Notes: generated by a model from the letters alone, not told the origin. Positions 51,573 to 62,718 are shown, counted from the first letter of the stretch. The stretch: 64,000 bases of DNA from Metellina segmentata (GCA_947359465.1 OX375878.1:80703627-80767626); one strand, 5' to 3'. Translations and numbers: made by a program.

Positions 51573-52637
51573 TTAAATCCGGACAATCTGGCCTGATGTG
51601 CCCTGCTCTGTTGCAATTAAAGCAAATGATAGGTCTTTTTCTCTCAAATTTATCACTTTTCCAGGAATTGGAATGCGAGGGTGATCTTTCTTTGCGGTCC
51701 CTTCTGACTTTCTGGTCTGATCACTCTTATGAATGGAACCAACATGCTCGTTCTTATCCCTATTATACTGCTTTGTATTCCAGACTTTGTTATCCATTCT
51801 TCTATAATTGCCGCGCACACTTTCGTACCTATCACATCTTTCTGCTAGGGAGGATGCCGTTTTGATTTCGTCCCATTCATCTAGGAATTTGTCTCTGATT
51901 TCAAACGAAACTCTCTTTTTCACCTGTTCCGTAAGAATAAATTCCTTAAGGGATTCGAAATCTTTCACATTTACCGCCTCCAACCAATTTTCCAAATAAC
52001 CCCTCAGTTCGTATACCAGATCCGACCATAATGCACCTGTCTTTCTCTGATGGGTTTCAAATTTTATTTTTAACGCCCCTGCTCCTAGTCTAAATCTTTT
52101 TAACAAAAGTTTTTTTATATGATGGTAATCATCTCCCATTTCTGGCGCTTCTTTTACTATTATTTGCGCGACATCCGCGGGTAATAACGGAATGAGTTGA
52201 GAAACATATTTCGATTCCTCAAGTTCCGCTTTTAGCGCTTGCCGCTCAAAAATCATCAAGAACAGGGTTATGTCTGTTAATTTTGGGTCAAATTTAGGGA
52301 CTAAATCTTTTAGACTTACTATTTTACTTCTATTCTCGCTCAGCACAGAAACAGTGGAAGCTACGGAGCCATTTTCTGCACTGCGTTGTATTTTCAACTT
52401 TTCTAACTCAAAAGATCTTTCTCTTTCCCTCTCTAACGACTGTTCTTCCCTCTCTAATCTATCCGTATCTAAGATTTGCTCTAAGCAATCTTTTGCGAAT
52501 TTCTCTTCGTAATCCGGCGCCTTCAAGATCGCCTCAATTATCGCCCTTTTCTTATCCGCATTGGACACATTTGTCTCAAACTCTTCTGCGACCAAGAGCA
52601 AAATCTTTTTAGTCTGCTTATTTAGAAATTCTGCCAT
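51573..52637 (-). CDS. Inner element gag
   Basis: Starts MAEFLNKQTKKILLL. A Glu/Arg-rich coiled-coil-like stretch (about 85-105) precedes a capsid-like region (DLVPKFDPKLTDITLFLMIF, then LLKRFRLGAGALKIKF). The zinc knuckle ICFNCNRAGHIRPDC lies in a neighbouring frame at 51,580-51,630, so a frameshift near 51,700 separates it from the main ORF. Confidence 0.8.
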   Translation of the reverse strand: MAEFLNKQTKKILLLVAEEFETNVSNADKKRAIIEAILKAPDYEEKFAKDCLEQILDTDRLEREEQSLERERERSFELEKLKIQRSAENGSVASTVSVLSENRSKIVSLKDLVPKFDPKLTDITLFLMIFERQALKAELEESKYVSQLIPLLPADVAQIIVKEAPEMGDDYHHIKKLLLKRFRLGAGALKIKFETHQRKTGALWSDLVYELRGYLENWLEAVNVKDFESLKEFILTEQVKKRVSFEIRDKFLDEWDEIKTASSLAERCDRYESVRGNYRRMDNKVWNTKQYNRDKNEHVGSIHKSDQTRKSEGTAKKDHPRIPIPGKVINLREKDLSFALIATEQGTSGQIVRI

Positions 52638-52639
52638 AT

Positions 52640-53270
52640 CTCAACCAGGGAATAAATACCTCACCACATATAAAATGCAATAACAAAAATTTCACAATAA
52701 TTTTCTGCAACACAAATACCAAAGAAAATCACGGAAGTAATAATTCAAAACTGAGTATCTCCCTATACAAGGCAACACAAGTACTAATTCTAAAAGTAAG
52801 CACTTTTAAGGTACTACACAAGTATCTTCTCCATAGACTAATTGCCTTTTCAATTTCAAAATACCTTACTGTACTACCAAAATTCTAGCTAACTTTCTCT
52901 GTATGCTTAGAAGAAAGCTAAAAACACATAACAAAAAGAGATAAATTAATTTAATCTCTATAAAACCTCCGCATTATACTTTGAAATCAATTAATCTCTA
53001 TATTCCGATTCACTAACAAGAACACACAAAATAATTTTTTTACTAAATCACTTCTACACATTTGAGCTTAAAGACACTACAACTTTAGAAATCTTTAAAA
53101 CACTATAACACCCAGGCAATGAACCTTGAAATGACCAATGATCCCAATCAAAATTTCTAAGCTAATAACTCTGATATTTTACAATTGTATATCACTTGGA
53201 CCCCCAAAATTAGCATTCCAGAAAATATCGGGACTCACCGTTCGATGCTTGATCACTCGCCTCAGAACTA
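52640..53270. other. Inner element 5' leader, unique part
   Basis: AT-rich untranslated leader between gag and the 73-bp repeats. Confidence 0.55.
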
Positions 53271-53637
53271 GGAACTTTCTGTCGTTGTACACAGCCGATT
53301 CTCTTTCACTTGGCCTCACAGGACACGCAGTCGTAGAACTCCAGGAACTCTCTGTCGTTGTACACAGCCGATTCTCATTCACTTGGCCTCACAGGACACG
53401 CAGTCGTAGAACTCCAGGAACTTTCTGTCGTTGTACACAGCCGATTCTCTTTCACTTGGCCTCACAGGACACGCAGTCGTAGAACTCCAGGAACTCTCTG
53501 TCGTTGTACACAGCCGATTCTCATTCACTTGGCCTCACAGGACACGCAGTCGTAGAACTCCAGGAACTTTCTGTCGTTGTACACAGCCGATTCTCTTTCA
53601 CTTGGCCTCACAGGACACGCAGTCGTAGAACTCCAAC
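53270..53637. repeat. 73-bp tandem repeat array in the inner element leader
   Basis: Five copies of a unit with ctgtcgttgtacacagccga, tcacttggcctcacaggac and acgcagtcgtagaactcc. Two variants alternate (aactttct with ctctttca, aactctct with ctcattca), giving a 146-bp higher-order unit. Confidence 0.9.
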
Positions 53638-53828
53638 ACTGGAACAGGAACTTTCCACGCCAGCAAACGCTGCTACAAAGTTCTCTGTCCTCCGGGCACT
53701 CACAAATCAGCCTTCAAGAAGTCTGGACGAATACACTTTGTATTTCTCTGTTGTCGTAGAAGTGACACAGGATCGAGGATCTCATTTAACTAGATCCTTA
53801 TCCCATCAAACTGCCACCAGCTTTAAGC

Positions 53829-54211
53829 TGTGGTGTCGTCTCCCAAAAATGGTAGCATCAGAAAATCGTATATGAGGAGAAAACAACCAACAGCTAAGAA
53901 AATCAGTTTCTTATTAGTTAGAATTATTTACAATTTACAAAGAATCAATATTCATATATCGAGATGTGCATCTCACGGGTCAGCGCGAGGAAAACTCAAC
54001 CTCGCTTCTCGCTCTCTCCCCGTCGACTTCGGCCTCCCCCACAGTCTCCAAGTTTCCCCAACGGCAAAGGTCAAAGGCCAGTCGGCGATCCGTCGGAAAG
54101 AACACCTGCAGAAGCGGCCTCTGTTTCAGACTCCTTTTTGTCGCTCGTAAAACTCGCGAAGCAAAAACAACAGTTGGGTTACAGCTGGCTCCAGTTTTTC
54201 ACGATCTCACA
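53829..54211 (-). repeat. 5' LTR of the inner element
   Basis: Same length as its partner, about 99% identical. Confidence 0.9.
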
Positions 54212-54444
54212 TCCTTCTCGCTTTCTCTAAGAGAAGGGAAACGGTCTCCAGCGAAAATCCGAACTTCTGGTTTCGAAGTTCTATCAGGTTTCAGCGAAAA
54301 TGACAATCCGACAGCGGAAATGACAATCCGAACTTCTGGTTACGAAGTTCAATCGGCATTCTCTTTCAGGCAAAACGGCAGGTTCGATTTACTTGTCGAG
54401 GCTGTTTTAATCTAATCAACCCCGCTGCCACCATATTAATAAGC

Positions 54445-54981
54445 TGTACCGTCATGTAAGAATTTGACGGACAGCTGGTTTAAAATTAAACTATTTATTT
54501 ACATAAATTAAATATTTACAAGAAAATTTAAAAAGATAATTATGGGCACAGCCATCGACAACCGAAACCTGCCTGAAGCCAAAGTAACAAAATTGGCAAA
54601 ACAGAGACGTCTGTCTCTCGTCGAAGCTCGAGTCCGAATCCCCAAAATCCATGTTCGCTTCGCTCAAACAGAACCGCAGCTGCCAACGAGAGGGGGGGGT
54701 GAATTCCGAGCCCTCTAGAGATGTTTATGTCCTTTCCAGAACAGAAACACCCCCACACAGATGCGAAAACCGTCTGTCATGCCGACTTGAGTCCCCCACA
54801 GTAAAACTTGATCCCACACATGGGATTAGGGAACCGACGGAAACTCCAGCTATGTATGGATCAAATGGACCGCCGGGCCGCCGATGAGCCGCACGTGCAA
54901 AGTCTGAAGTTGTTTTCGCATTCCGAAACATTCCAGCGTCCACGTGTTAGGAAAAAGGGTCGGCTAGTACCATATGGTACA
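54445..54981 (-). repeat. 5' LTR of the outer element
   Basis: Includes an 8-base duplication (gccgccgg) near 54,870 absent from the partner. Confidence 0.9.
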
Positions 54982-54985
54982 ACCC

Positions 54986-56480
54986 AAACCTCTTCGAATA
55001 CCAATAATATGTTGGTGTACGGGGTGGGGTGGGGGCTTCAAATTCTAGGGGTAACTAAGAATGACGAAATAAGTAGTTAAAAACGGTGTTGTTGTCTTCC
55101 ATGGGGGGGGATGATTTCTAATTTGGGGCCACTGATTCAAGGGCTTCGAAAGTTCTTAAATATTCTAGCTCTAAGGCCAATTTTAACTTTAAATCTAAGC
55201 TTTCATCGTGTTTTAGTCGAATGCAAACGAACTCAAATCGATGGAAATGCAAGTTTTACTGAGAGACTTATAAAAAACCGAAGTAACATATTAAAATTCT
55301 TCAACCTACATGTTTTTTTTTTAGTCTTCCACGGTTCCTTATTCTACTTGAATTTCCAGAGCACTCTTTTAATGGTTCTTTTGTGTTTTTCTAGACATGG
55401 CTACGTGTATTTTGCCTATCGAACATGGATTGACACTGAATGAACTGACTTCAGCATACATTTTTAAATTACGCCAAAAATAACTAGGGAAATGTGTCGG
55501 GGCGAGTGCTTGACACTCCGGTATTTGCATCCCTGGAAACTAAGTAAACTTCTTATACTGTTTACACTTACGGTTCCAAATAAACATTGTCTTGTCTGGA
55601 GAAAATGGGTAGTTAAGAAAAGGGGTGTTGAAGAAAACAACTGGAGGAAGTATTTTTTTCTGTCGGCGGGTGATGTTGCATTTTATCAACACTAGGGGAT
55701 GAAAAGCATACAAAACGATTCCAAATTTGGATTTTATTTAAGACTTTTCGGGCTCAAACTTGTTAATTTCAACCTTTTAGTATATGGCAGACATGAGCAG
55801 CGTCATTTATAACCTTAGTTCTAACCCACGAAAAAAGACATTTCAATGACGAGATAAATGAGTTGTTTATGCAAACTCTGAACGTAACGTCATTTGGCTT
55901 GTTTTCACAAATATTTCGGTACAGCTTTAGTCTACGTTTATAGCGGTGGAAACGTCCTTGGCGCTGTTCTAAAGTCTCAAAGGAAAAAAATTATTTCAAA
56001 TGAATCAATGAAATCAAACGACAGTTTAACGAATTTTGAAAGAACTTTCTAGAATATTCAAAATAAAAATTAAAACTTCCCGCTTACCGAAGTTGCCATA
56101 AAAACCTCAATCGTTTTACCGAAGGGTTACCTAAACCTGCCATAACTCGCTACTAGAAGTGCGCCAAAAAAAACACCTAGGCCGTTGCGTATAAACGTAG
56201 ACAAGCTGTATTAATTAAATAAAATTATCCTCCCTATCACCTCGTGTTGCCTTACACTCTGGGTACACTCGGTAGTTAGGGTCTTTAACATAAATCAAAT
56301 CGAAATTTATATTTTCGTAATATATTTGGTGTTAACCAATCAACTAGATGCCAAAACGGCGATGTAATACACTTTAGGTACCCTATATGTACCATGCAAG
56401 AGAACTTGGTCTGCAAAAAATAAAAAATCTTCGCAGAACGTCTGGTTTTTTTTTTTAATTAAAAATCCCGCATGCTGGTG
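54986..56480. other. Copy B flank, no recognised gene
   Basis: Resumes collinearity with copy A at 12,308. Several hundred extra bases relative to A (about 55,300-56,450) hold no recognised element; a single ORF of 110 codons (55,111-55,443) has no recognisable motif. Confidence 0.5.
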
Positions 56481-56483
56481 GGT

Positions 56484-56765
56484 GGACGTGGTTGCCTGGT
56501 TGGAAAAGTATCTGAATAGCAATTGGATGGCTACGAGTTGAAACCCAACCAAAGACCGTCGTGTTATTGCTGCAGTGGCCTCAAATGTCCTCACATTGGA
56601 GTGGTGTGGAAATTTGGAGAAGTGGGGTACCAACTCAAGTGTGACCTCGTCATTATACAGTGGTATTGTCTTTCCATTCGGGTTTGATCCCGGACCGAAC
56701 GCCAATAGCCCTATGTTGTTCCGGCGCGATGTTGATAAAAGTGCCTAAATCACCCTTCCATTCAT
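56484..56765 (+). repeat. tRNA-headed SINE (copy B)
   Basis: Head with gtggttgcctggttgg and gagttgaaacccaacc, body with gtgtggaaatttggag, 3' part cgccaatagcccta. It is more complete than 12,612-12,850. Confidence 0.75.
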
Positions 56766-57590
56766 GGAAGACTATTAATCGCACTGCCATTATTGATCAT
56801 CGCGCACATGCTATTAGCGACATGCTACAGATTAGATTTGGTTGGAACAGCTAACTTTCCCAAAAAATATTTACCTTATGGTATAAAATCAATTTATGTA
56901 TTTATCATCAAAGTTCTTAAATTTGTGCGTTGTTTTGTATACACTTTTGTCGCATTACAACTAGGTTATTTTTAACGGCTTAGTCAACATGTGATACCAT
57001 GTTACCCTATGCCCTCCCTACCTCATATGGGGTCCTGTGGAAAGGAACTGAATGCATCAAATTACGTTCATTTCTGAGTAATACCCCTTTGGAAATGCAA
57101 AATGTTTACAAGGGAACAAAATATATGGGATAGAACTAAATATATACACCATTTTAGGTATACCACAGGGACACCGATTACTAATGCGCTGTAACGACGG
57201 ATAAATTTAGGTAACACGTATCACCAACATATGTGGTATGTGCTTATTAGTAATTTACGAAAGTTACTAGACAACAAATAAAGCGCAGGCAGGTAAACGT
57301 CTAAAAGGGCGTCGAAAGCCAAAACAGCAATGAGAACGGACTCGCGCATTGTAGATGCTTCATTTAGGAACACGGCTTTCGGTAAGTGGCTCTTGGTATA
57401 TTCAAACTTTCAATGTGTACGTTTTTCGTGTTGATTATAATTTTGTCTTAAGGCGTACGTATACACCAAGAATATATATATATTTTTTTAGTTTTGATTT
57501 TTTAAGTCCAGTTTTTTAACACAGATGATTGGTGTATTCTTAAAATCATTTCAGAGAGAAAAAATTAGATTGTGCTCCAATACTTAATAA
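56766..57590. other. Copy B flank, no recognised feature
   Basis: Collinear with 12,851-13,700, no ORF of interest. Confidence 0.55.
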
Positions 57591-57594
57591 CTGT

Positions 57595-58260
57595 AGCAAC
57601 CGGTGAGTTAGGAGTTCGAATCAACCAAAGACCGTCGTGTACAAAGAGGGTCTGGTGCATTTTAAATCTCGTGGCCTCAAATGTCCTCACGTTGGGTTGG
57701 TGTGGAAGTTTGGAGAGTGGGGTGTGTAAGGTTTGTCATCTCGCATCTTACAAGAAATGAAACGCCAAGTTGGCAACCCTACATAGAAAACTCCAAGCTG
57801 GCAACCTAAGAACAAGGAGAGAGAGGGGGGGGGTAGCTTGGGGTTTGGAAAAAGGCGGAGAGAAGATGGACCGGATATAGGTTGAACGAGACCTACTTTG
57901 TTTGGGTGTGGGATGAAAGTTACACTTTACAATGCCTATCCAAATGTAAATGCTACTTTATACTACATGCAATCTACGTGATGTTACCGATTAAATTAAT
58001 TAAAATATAATTTAAAATGGAACTTTGGCTCTTTGTTACTTGAGTCCTTTACTGAACTTTCACGACGGAGTTCATCAAACAACCATCGGCCTCGGACGAC
58101 CACTGGGTGCCTGCTCAGGTGTTGCCTCATCATCTGACCGTGGTCCAAAACTACGTGGTGTTATCCTCAGATCTTTCCTATGGGGTATTGATCCCGTACC
58201 GTCGTCAATAGCCCGTTAAGCTACTCCTGTACGACGTTATGTAAAATACCTATCTACTTA
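57595..58260 (+). repeat. SINE split by a solo LTR (copy B)
   Basis: Head and first half at 57,595-57,724, second half at 58,105-58,260. Uninterrupted counterpart in A at 13,705-13,965. Confidence 0.8.
57725..58104. mobile_element. Solo LTR-like insertion, copy B only
   Basis: 380 bp starting TGTAAGG and flanked by GGGTG on both sides (57,720-57,724, 58,105-58,109). Copy A has one GGGTG-type site. No internal ORF. A 5-bp duplication and TG start suggest recombination between two LTRs; the end reads CACT rather than CA, so the class is uncertain. Confidence 0.65.
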
Positions 58261-58354
58261 CTCCTACACCCAAACCGGGACCAATGCCCGTTGTGTTCCT
58301 CCAGTGTGATGTAAATTCAACTACCTACCATTTAGGTGAGTATGTAGGTATTTA

Positions 58355-58500
58355 ATCAACCTCCCACGACTCGTCATCTGACCGTTGTTAAAAATTACGT
58401 GGTGTTGTCCTCGAATCTTTCTCTTAGGGGATTGATCCTGGACCGTCGTCAATAGCCCGTGGTGTTGCTCTGGTACGACGTTAACTAAAATTACCATTAC
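58355..58500 (+). repeat. SINE body fragment (copy B)
   Basis: Counterpart of 14,055-14,215. Confidence 0.7.
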
Positions 58501-58609
58501 CTACAATTTAGGTTTGACATTCAGAATATTTTAGATGAAAAATTAATATTTGACGCCACATGTTGAGGAATGTCAAACCTGAAATAAAATATTTACAATT
58601 ACGAATATA

Positions 58610-59492
58610 CACAGTCCAGTCACATTAATGTGACCACCTGTCAAAAGTAAGAATAACCACCTTTGGCAGAGCGGACCGCTGCGAGACGTGCAGGAAGAGA
58701 GTCAATTAGGTTTCTGATGATGAGTGCACCCAGTGAATGCCAGGAAAACATTCCCCAAATCATAATGCTCCCTCCTCCAGCCAGGATCCTTCCGGCAATT
58801 GTTGCAGGGTGTTTGCTTTCAGACGTTTCACGTCGTATACGCCAACGTCCATCTGTCCGATGCAGCATAAAACGTGATTCATCGGAAAAAGCCACCTGTC
58901 GCCACTCTGTGGACGTCCAGTTCGGTACTGTCGTGCAAATTCCAGCCTTCGTTGCTGAAGAACAGCAGTCAGCATAGGTGCATCAACCAGGCGTCTGCTG
59001 CGGAGGCCCATGCGCAGCAACGTTCGCTTAACCGTTGTTGATGATACTCTCTTGGTAGCCCCTTGGTTAATCTGGGCGGTCAGTTGCTCAACAGTTGCAC
59101 GTCTATTCACCCTAACGCATCTCCGTAGCCTTCGTTCGCCTCTGTCATCTATAGCCCATGGTGCACCACATGTGCCACGCCGCTGATTTTGGATAGTGCC
59201 ATTTTGCCATGCACTGTATACTTTTACCACGGCGGCACGCGAACAGTTCACAAAATTAGCCGTTTCCGAAATGCTTCCACCCTTGGCTCGAAAGTCAATA
59301 ATCATGCCCTTTTGGACGTCGGATAAATCGCTACGTTTCTGCATTAAGCCAACGATTGAAATGCTTTCCAATGCCCTAAGACATCCTTTATATACACTCC
59401 ACTGCAATGTGCTGCCACCTGCCTTTTGAGATTGTTTATTTCACGTTGACGTCGAAAGTAGGCGGTGGTCACATTAATGTGACTGGACTGTG
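58610..59492 (-). mobile_element. Short Tc1-like transposon
   Basis: Inverted ends CACAGTCCAGTCACATTAAT with TA on both sides (58,608-58,609, 59,493-59,494). Each end contains the palindrome tcacattaatgtga. At 883 bp it is internally deleted. It lies in the copy-B-only block. Confidence 0.9.
58641..59344 (-). pseudogene. Tc1-like transposase, catalytic part deleted
   Basis: Starts MQKRSDLSDVQKGMI with helix-turn-helix region SISETANFVNCSRAAVVKVY. After a frameshift it reads AFSDESRFMLHRTDGRW (first catalytic Asp) and SIMIWGMFSWHSLGALI. It then jumps to the extreme C-terminus (LIDSLPARLAAVRSAKGGY), so the second Asp and Glu are lost. Inactive. Confidence 0.85.
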
Positions 59493-59499
59493 TATAAAC

Positions 59500-60500
59500 T
59501 AACGAACATATACTACCTTTTACAGATTGATTTAGACGTTTTATCTGTAGCAATATATTACTCGAACGTAAGGGATAAACTTCAAGTTGAGAGTTAGTGT
59601 GACGTTATTAAAAATACCAAGTTAAGAATTGAGCTGCTTTTACGTATAATTCACTCTCAATTATCTTCAAGGTAAGTCAAAATTTAATATAAGTTTGGCT
59701 GTTCCCAACCATCGTAATAAGACCTGCTTTGCACGGTTAAGTCGAGTACCTGTATTTTATTCTCATAAAATTTGCCTTTTTTCACCTTCCAAATGGTTTT
59801 GACGAGATATCTCGTCAATAAAAATTTGACCAATATTGCTAATGACGAGATATTTCGTCATCAAGATATAACGGATTTTTTCACGAGATCAAGATACGGT
59901 CAGTTTTGTTGTAAAGAACGAGATATTTCATCCGTCAACACACATCTTGTAAAGTTTGAAAAATACGAGATGGCCGAGACCAGCACCCGGAGAGATAATT
60001 TGCATGTAAAGCATTTCCCTTAAACTATCTGGATACATGTGAAACTATGCAGCTTTTAAACATCGGATACGTTCCCCAAACTTTCTAGTCACCTTAGAGA
60101 GGCAAATTTTTGGCTATCCATTAGGGACAACTCTCAACTATGAATACATTGCAAATGTATTGATAGTTGAGAGTTCTACCTGTAGTTTTTGTACCTCTAC
60201 CTGTATTTTTTTAATTTCACCAAAATATACGTAACTGCACAAACTGATAACATCGTTATACAATTCAGAAGCAGTAATGGCGGCTTAAGTCTAGAAATGA
60301 GCAGTAAACTTGACATAACATGGCCGCTTCCTGCCACTGCACATGTAAGAACCTGCATTAGTTTATCGAATGTACGCGAAAATACATTTGTTAAGACTTG
60401 CCGTCTTATTTTAGATCAACCATTTGCAAGCTACATTTTATAATGTGTTTGAGACAAAATATCACTGCCCTGACGACATGACACTACCCTGTAGTGTCTA
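59500..60500. other. AT-rich region with palindromes, no gene
   Basis: Repeated acgagatat motifs (59,800-59,970) and one long hairpin (next entry). No supported ORF. Confidence 0.5.
60129..60175. repeat. 47-bp near-perfect palindrome
   Basis: aactctcaactatgaatacatt and its complement with one mismatch around a three-base loop. The ends repeat the gttgagagtt found at 59,585, so a small inverted-repeat element is possible. Confidence 0.75.
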
Positions 60501-60949
60501 TAGCAGGGATGGCGAACCGATGACCCGCGGGTCAGACACTGAAACACGTAGGCTTTTTAAATGACCCACGAATTGATTTTTATAAACTTATATCATCATT
60601 ATTTCATCATATACATAAAGAATTTTAGTTACAATAATACAAGTGTTAATAAAAAACTTAAAATTAAAAAATATGTAATAAAAGTATGGAAAATACATTT
60701 CCTTTTATTGCATATCCATACAAAACGAAATTTGAAACAATGGAGTTAAACGAATTTAAGTATCCATGATTCAGAAATGGAATTAGTTGAATTTCAAAGC
60801 AAAGAATTTTTAAAGAAAAATAAATTTGGTAACTTGATTTCTGAAGTAGAAGGGAAAATGTTTGAAATTAGTGCAAATTATAATGACCCCACTCTAAAAA
60901 TTGAAAATATTATATTATAGGTATGAATTCTTTACCAAATAATTTTATA

Positions 60950-61130
60950 TCAATGAAGAAACTTGCTAATGCGTTCTTTTAACGATGTTTCGATCCGCAT
61001 ATTCATGTGAAAAATTGTTTTCTTAGATAAACTTTGTAAAGTCTACCAATAGAAATAAACTCGGAAATGAACTGCCTTCAAAATGCGTTATTATGAATAC
61101 TGAATATGAAGCTATAATCAGATATTAAGA
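60950..61130 (+). pseudogene. hAT transposase dimerisation-domain remnant
   Basis: With stops ignored, frames show MKKLANAF, MFRSAYSCEKLFS and RNKLGNELPSKCVI, the conserved C-terminal hAT region. Broken by stops. Confidence 0.65.
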
Positions 61131-61266
61131 CAATATCTGACAAAAACAAGATTTCTCATTACATATACTTTAACTTTATTGTACACATACACATACCTGT
61201 AACTATAATACCTATTAAAAAGTCAGTGCAGGGGGGCTGGGCTTGATTTCTCCCCTTTTATATACT

Positions 61267-61996
61267 AGCGCCTCAGCGTACAGCGTAAGTGTCCGACAAG
61301 TTGACTCTGATTGGCTCCTCATATATATGTTGTATGGTTGTTGTTAGTAGTATTTCTCGCCAACTTATATATAATAAGGGGAGGCAAAAATGAATTCTTC
61401 TTTTAAAGAGCTCCTCTTGGTGAAGCAACGATGGCCAAATGGCTAAAATCACTTACCATCAGATTGGCGTTAGCGGATGAGTATGACTTCCCGAGTTCGA
61501 TCCCAACTGGCGGAGATATTTTCACAGATCATCCAAATTATTTTAAAACAATTCCAATTTAATTCCTTTTGATTCTAAATTACTTTTCCTAATTTTTAAT
61601 ACCCTTTTTTTATTTTTCCAAACTTTCGTTGATTTTACATAAATAATCTAAAAACCACTCCTGAACTCACTACCAGCTGATATTTTTCCGCCCCTCTGCC
61701 GTCCCCTTTGCTTTAGGATGATGGTGTCGTATCCATCCCTGGTTTAGGAACATTCTGATGTAACAAAAAGCATACATAAAACACTAACTTATATAATTAT
61801 TAACTTATATAATAAAAGGATACAATTTTCGGTTCAAAATGTTAAAACCTTTCGAAAACCGTTCCTATCAGTCAAAGAGATCTGCGCCAAAACGTAGATA
61901 AATAGCCAAATGAAACACCTTTACGTCTCAGGCACATGATCATACCAGCCAATCAGAGTCAACTTGTCGGACACTTACGCTGTACGCTGAGGCGCT
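61267..61996. mobile_element. Inverted-repeat element with perfect 50-bp arms
   Basis: Arms 61,267-61,316 and 61,947-61,996 are exact complements, starting agcgcctcagcgtacagcg. The 630-bp centre is AT-rich and includes a tRNA-like stretch. No target duplication is clear. Perfect arms inside a decayed hAT suggest a recent insertion or homogenisation. Confidence 0.75.
61424..61516 (+). other. tRNA-like sequence with polymerase III boxes
   Basis: tggccaaatggc fits box A and gagttcgatccc fits box B about 65 bases apart. The stems pair poorly, so this is more like a tRNA-derived repeat head than a working tRNA. Confidence 0.35.
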
Positions 61997-62282
61997 TGTT
62001 TTTATATCTATTTTTCGTTCTTCACTTGCAAAAGTAAAAGTTGTAAAACAAAAAAGGAATCGTTAACTTTTTAAATGATTAAAAAATAAAATTTCAGAAC
62101 CAAAAAAAAGTAGTTTTTTACCATACTCCCTTCCGACTTTCCAAGTGACCTACGAGCTAGTACTAAAAAAAATAATGAACAAAATTCGACCAACTTCTTG
62201 AAAAGGTTCGCCGTCCCTGGTCTATAAGGTCATGTGGATAAGTTCTTAAAACGTTTTTAGGCGACGGATTTTTAGCATGTTA

Positions 62283-62455
62283 TGGGGGCTCAGCGGGTAT
62301 GCCCACTGCGCTAGCAACCTTCGAGTTGTAGGGAGCGCAAGTTCAAATACCGTCAGGTGCAATCCTCCTTGGGTGCTCTCTTCTGCCTATAGATTTCAAT
62401 GTATGTCTTGTATGCGGCGCAGTATGGCCCTTGCTCCATAAAACCTCAACCCTCC
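62283..62455 (+). repeat. Second SINE family, with LINE-like 3' tail
   Basis: Head with gggtatgcccactgcgctagc and gcaagttcaaatacc (box-B-like), then tgggtgctctcttctgcc and the tail gcggcgcagtatggccc, ccataaaacc. Related to 31,185-31,392. Confidence 0.65.
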
Positions 62456-62718
62456 AAAATTACATGTCGTCCTCAGTTTTTTCCCTTTGTGATTGGTAAC
62501 TGACGATCGCCTGTTGTTGCTCCAGTGCGACGTAAATTCGATTACCTACCACCAACTACCTTTTAAAAAACATGCACTAGGAGAGTTCGTTTTACCTATT
62601 TATAGCGAGAAATTTAGCTTTCAATTTTGAGGATTGAGTGCATTACTAACAATGAATGTGATCTTGATTAAACCCTTGATGGCTACGTGGTGTGAAACGC
62701 TTACCTTTTCAATCGAAA

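Larger units (their letters stand above)
47428..54211 (-). mobile_element. Inner Ty3/gypsy-type retrotransposon with integrase before reverse transcriptase
   Basis: LTRs of 383 bp at 47,428-47,810 and 53,829-54,211 differ at about three positions. The 4-bp duplication TCCT flanks it (47,424-47,427, 54,212-54,215). A ggggggaagggt tract precedes the 3' LTR and tggtggcag follows the 5' LTR on the minus strand. The order is gag (52,637-51,573), protease (about 51,470), integrase (50,929-50,288 and on), reverse transcriptase and RNase H (to 48,305). This is the Ty1/copia-like order known for Gmr1-type Ty3/gypsy elements. It is younger than the outer element, as nesting and LTR divergence agree. 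At least one frameshift and one stop inactivate it. Confidence 0.9.
43692..54981 (-). mobile_element. Outer LTR retrotransposon, deletion derivative, interrupted by a second element
   Basis: LTRs at 43,692-44,222 and 54,445-54,981 start TGTACCGTCATG and end CCATATGGTACA. The 4-bp duplication ACCC flanks both ends (43,688-43,691, 54,982-54,985), and copy A keeps the empty site. LTRs differ at about seven of 530 positions plus two small indels. On the minus strand a tggtggcag primer site follows the 5' LTR and a G-rich tract precedes the 3' LTR. Without the inner insertion it is about 4.5 kb; it carries a gag-like ORF and an integrase scrap but no reverse transcriptase, so it needs help to move. 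Confidence 0.9.
60504..62219 (+). mobile_element. hAT element, decayed, with a nested inverted-repeat element
   Basis: Ends cagggatggcgaacc and (complement) cagggacggcgaacc, flanked by gtctatag (60,496-60,503) and gtctataa (62,220-62,227), an 8-bp hAT-type duplication with one change. A transposase remnant survives near 60,950-61,130. Confidence 0.85.

Noticed and set aside
53270..53637. Regular 73-bp array considered as CRISPR-like
   Set aside because: Units are contiguous without unique spacers, lie in a retrotransposon leader, and the genome is eukaryotic.
58663..59429. Plus-strand ORFs opposite the Tc1-like transposase
   Set aside because: Antisense shadows of the minus-strand transposase.
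61424..61516. Functional tRNA gene
   Set aside because: Box A and B are recognisable but acceptor and T stems pair poorly, and it lies inside an inverted-repeat element.
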